Assembly (NCBI RefSeq): GCF_010093535.1
Contig: NW_022985201.1
Location: forward strand, 73,621-137,620
DNA: 64,000 nucleotides
Direction of reading: 5' to 3'
Source of the DNA: Lindgomyces ingoldianus
Taxonomy: Eukaryota > Ascomycota > Dothideomycetes > Pleosporales > Lindgomycetaceae
Below the pieces are notes generated by a model, which saw only the letters and a program-made list of their open reading frames with translations, did no database searches and had not been told where the DNA came from. The translations under genes and the position numbers were made by a program. Of the stretch, positions 61,455 through 64,000 are shown piece by piece. Each line of letters opens with the position of its first letter. The first letter of the stretch is position 1.

Positions 61455-63111
61455 ATGGCAGCCTTTCTGCTTCCTCCCGGCATTACCAGTGATAAGATAT
61501 TCGATAGTGAAGGTGGAGATCTGGTCGAGCTGATTGAAGTGTCGAGCGATAATTCTTACCTTCGACGAACTGCCGTTACCGACAGGCTTTGTCAAGATTA
61601 CATCGAAAAGGATTTCGATGTGAGTAGCAGAAGCTTCTTCATATCTACATGTCTAAATTGTCTAGGTTCACAGCACTACCTCGCATGCTACCACAAATCC
61701 CACATCGGAACACTTGAAGCTATTGTGAGTCTGCTTGATCCGTGCTCCCTAGCCGCAATGTATTGAAGATAGGTGGTAGCTTCTCCATTCGGCAAGGAAA
61801 ATATGACGGTGCGATGGTCCCAATACCGATCTCCTCCAACATGTTCAAGAGGATTGCGCCATATGCCCGGATTCCTAGGATTTACCTGGAGTCACTCGCC
61901 CGCAAAACCGCAATCCAGATTCAATCGACACCACAACTTCCTCCTGACTTTTTGAAATGGTCGCCTGAGATGATCGGTGAAGCGTATCTAAGTCAGTCTC
62001 TTATATTGTCATGTGTGCCTTCCGCTAAGTTGGCAAGGCTTTATCATTCAACCCACCCCTGCACAGAACCGTGCATGCATCGGCTGCTCCTTCACATATC
62101 ACTTCAAGAGCCGCCACATGTACGCTTTCATGCATGGCCTCAATAGCCCCAGTATTGAGGAATTCGTTAGAGAGCTCCAGGATATAGGAATAGCCGAGAC
62201 ATATTTCCTCATACCTAGCCTCATCATACATCGCAATCTTGAGCACTGTTTGAGCTCCTTGAATATCTGGCACGATGCAATATACGATTTTGAGAAGATT
62301 CTCGGGGTTAGAACTGATCACCGCCATTCTGCAGACCCCAAGATGATTGATTTCACGAGAATATCTCAACAGTTGAATGACGCTACCACTAACATGGCGT
62401 TCTTCGCTTGGCAATTTAAGAGCAATGAGAGATTACTAGAATTCTTAGACTCGATAGCAAGGAAGTACGAGAACCTAGCTGTAAAAAATGGATATTCGGC
62501 AAAGGAGGCCGAATCCACGAAAAACATCCTTCTAGAGACCCATGAATATATTCGCGTCTGGAATGCAGGGCTTGCAGATCGAGTTGATTACTTATCGAAG
62601 AGGGCACAAGCACTTGTGCAGACGGTGAGATTCTCAACCGAAGCTTTGCTAAATTTGTTTGACGAGGACTGGACTAGGTCTACAGCAGTATCGCGCAACG
62701 AGACTCTGCCAACAGTCTCAGCCTCGCGACAACGAGCACCAAGCTCGCTGAAACATCGCAGGGTGTCGCGATAGCCACATCGCGTGACAGCGCAGTGATG
62801 CGAATCATCGCTGCCATTACCATCTTCTTTCTTCCTGCAACATTCACTGCAGTGAGTACAATACCAGAAATCACGACGCGACGCTGGAAACTTGCAATCT
62901 TTCATCACTACTGACCACTACCTAGACTTTCTTCAGTACATCATTCTTCGACTTCCACGTTGGCCGTAGCCAGCCAGTATACTCCTGGTGGCTTTGGCTA
63001 TATTTCCTTGTTACTCTGATATTGACTGCTATAACCATGGTTGGCACATGGGCGCTGTGGAAGAACAAGGAGAACGAGATCGCGAGGCAGTTTCCCAAAA
63101 CCAAGGGTTGA
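61455..63111 (+). CDS. CorA-like membrane protein (Mg2+ transporter-type C-terminus), multi-exon
   Basis: Proposed exons 61455-61619, 61674-61724, 61769-61976, 62038-62624, 62678-62851 and 62926-63111 give an uninterrupted frame of 456 residues. The last two introns (62625-62677, 62852-62925) are clear (GTGAGA/GTGAGT...TAG) and join a helical region (KRAQALVQTVYSSIAQRD) to two transmembrane segments, IIAAITIFFLPATFTATFF and WWLWLYFLVTLILTAITMV, followed by a basic tail. A long coiled helix before two C-terminal membrane helices is the CorA layout. The GMN signature expected after the first helix is absent (FFSTSFFDF), as in many divergent ascomycete CorA-like proteins, so ion transport is unproven. 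The first three introns are less certain: two use AAG acceptors, and alternatives (46 + 55 bp) also keep the frame. Confidence 0.8.
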
Positions 63112-63583
63112 ACGATTCATAACTCTGCTCTAGAACTTTCCGCCTTCGCCTAGTTCAAAGGGAATTCCAGCAAGCTTCTCCTTGGAATGGTGACCATGTG
63201 GGTAGTAGTGAAGTTGTAGCTTGCCCCTGGTTTATTAGGCGTTTGTGATCTGCCTTGGCGGTAATAGACCTACTACCGATTTCTCTTTAATTGTTTCCAA
63301 ATTGCAGCTGGCGCTTGATTGAATCATTAGCGCAGGCTGACTTTACGACAATTGGGGTTCTTTCAAGCCGCATGTTTTTCTTGGGTTTTCAGTCAAACCG
63401 GGCAAGCAAGTGTCTGATGACTTCGTTTATCGCTAGATTGTTGTCATTTGACTTGGTCATGGGGACCTACTAGAATGAGTGAATTGAAGTCGTTCTTCAC
63501 AGGCATCCCCTATTTAAGGCGACCGCAAGCCCGCTTTTTCTAACCTTCATATCGACAGAGTAGGCAACTATCATCGAACGATC
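63112..63583. other. Intergenic region
   Basis: A 472-bp spacer between two same-strand genes. It should hold the 3' end of the CorA-like transcript and the promoter of the next gene. Short frames (e.g. 63291-63473) show no recognisable content. Confidence 0.6.
63511..63517 (+). promoter_or_regulatory. TATA-like box upstream of the gene at 63584
   Basis: TATTTAAGG in an otherwise GC-richer context, about 70 bp before the ATG, a plausible spacing for a fungal core promoter. Confidence 0.45.
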
Positions 63584-64000
63584 ATGGCTTCTCAAGACCT
63601 GGATCCGACTGAGCAACGATTGCTTCTTAACGATGCAAAAGTTGCGAAGGAAGTTATCAACTTCATCGACAACGACAGGAAGTGCAAGGAGCCCGAGAGG
63701 ACTCTTTCTAGGGCCATTCCCAATAAGAGACTTGTGCGCGTTTTCGGGATCGACAATGTTTTCACCAACCAAGACAACCCGAAGTTTCGAGGAAGCTTCG
63801 TAACGAATTCAATACAGAAAATGAAAACCGCAGTAAACATCTCGGTTGACCCTAAGGTGGAGAATTGGGAAATGCTCTGTGCAGCTGCGAAGAGGCACGT
63901 GGAAGAGTTCCTCCAACAAGCCGGCAACATTATCAATGTTGCTGAACTCTCACAATATACTACACTTAAACTTTCTATAGGCTACCTCTTCCCTGGTACC
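63584..64000 (+). CDS. Partial gene, possibly cytochrome P450-like N-terminus
   Basis: The ATG at 63584 opens a frame of 139 codons that runs off the window without a stop or an obvious intron. The protein begins MASQDLDPTEQRLL; it has no N-terminal membrane anchor. The stretch LVRVFGIDNVFTNQDNPKFR followed by a helix-rich part (EMLCAAAKRHVEEFLQQAG, ELSQYTTLKLSIGYLF) resembles the region before the I-helix in divergent fungal P450-like proteins (an F-G-I-.-N-A-F-T segment, then TLK.S...LF). This is a weak similarity judged by eye; the haem-binding Cys loop would lie outside the window. If not P450, it is an unrecognised protein. Confidence 0.6.
   Translation, partial: MASQDLDPTEQRLLLNDAKVAKEVINFIDNDRKCKEPERTLSRAIPNKRLVRVFGIDNVFTNQDNPKFRGSFVTNSIQKMKTAVNISVDPKVENWEMLCAAAKRHVEEFLQQAGNIINVAELSQYTTLKLSIGYLFPGT

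Overview
The window looks like a filamentous ascomycete (Pezizomycotina) chromosome: about 57.6 kb of extremely AT-rich, repeat-only DNA abuts about 6.4 kb of ordinary intron-containing genes. The AT-rich part carries the signature of repeat-induced point mutation (RIP): every transposon polyprotein is full of TAA/TAG, and TCA, CCA, TGA and TGG are almost absent.

Labels used here: G1-G5, Ty3/Gypsy chromoviruses with 318-bp LTRs; K0-K4, Ty1/Copia elements with 280-bp LTRs; A1-A3 and C1-C3, two pogo-type (Tc1/mariner superfamily) DNA transposon families with TA target duplications; TRIM, a miniature LTR element with 153-bp LTRs.

Left stack (1-25843): pogo C3 contains Copia K1 and Gypsy G4. K1 contains G2 (itself split by G1), the minus-strand Copia K2, a 690-bp assembly gap, and the minus-strand G3. 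A short, less mutated relic of older sequence lies at 25846-26740. Right stack (26741-57624): one Copia, K0, with target duplication CACTC at both ends, has been swollen from about 7.15 kb to 30.9 kb by eight direct insertions (A1, A2, K3, solo LTR J, K4, C1, a solo Copia LTR, C2) and three secondary ones (TRIM in A1, G5 in A2, A3 in K3). Nearly every junction could be resolved from 5-bp or TA duplications and from an uninterrupted copy of the same site elsewhere in the window.

Gene block (57630-64000): base composition changes abruptly at 57625. A minus-strand gene (58443-60824) encodes a 793-residue, largely disordered protein. Divergently transcribed from it is a multi-exon gene for a CorA-like membrane protein (61455-63111). 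A third gene starts at 63584 and runs off the window; it may be cytochrome P450-like. No functional link between the three genes is evident.

The main observations for follow-up are: the trinucleotide context of the mutations; a consistent edge effect in which the outer ~100 bp of full-length LTR elements is spared while the inner LTR ends are heavily mutated; the escape of short solo LTRs and of the TRIM interior; and a foldback pogo derivative (C1, C2) made of two ~485-bp inverted arms.
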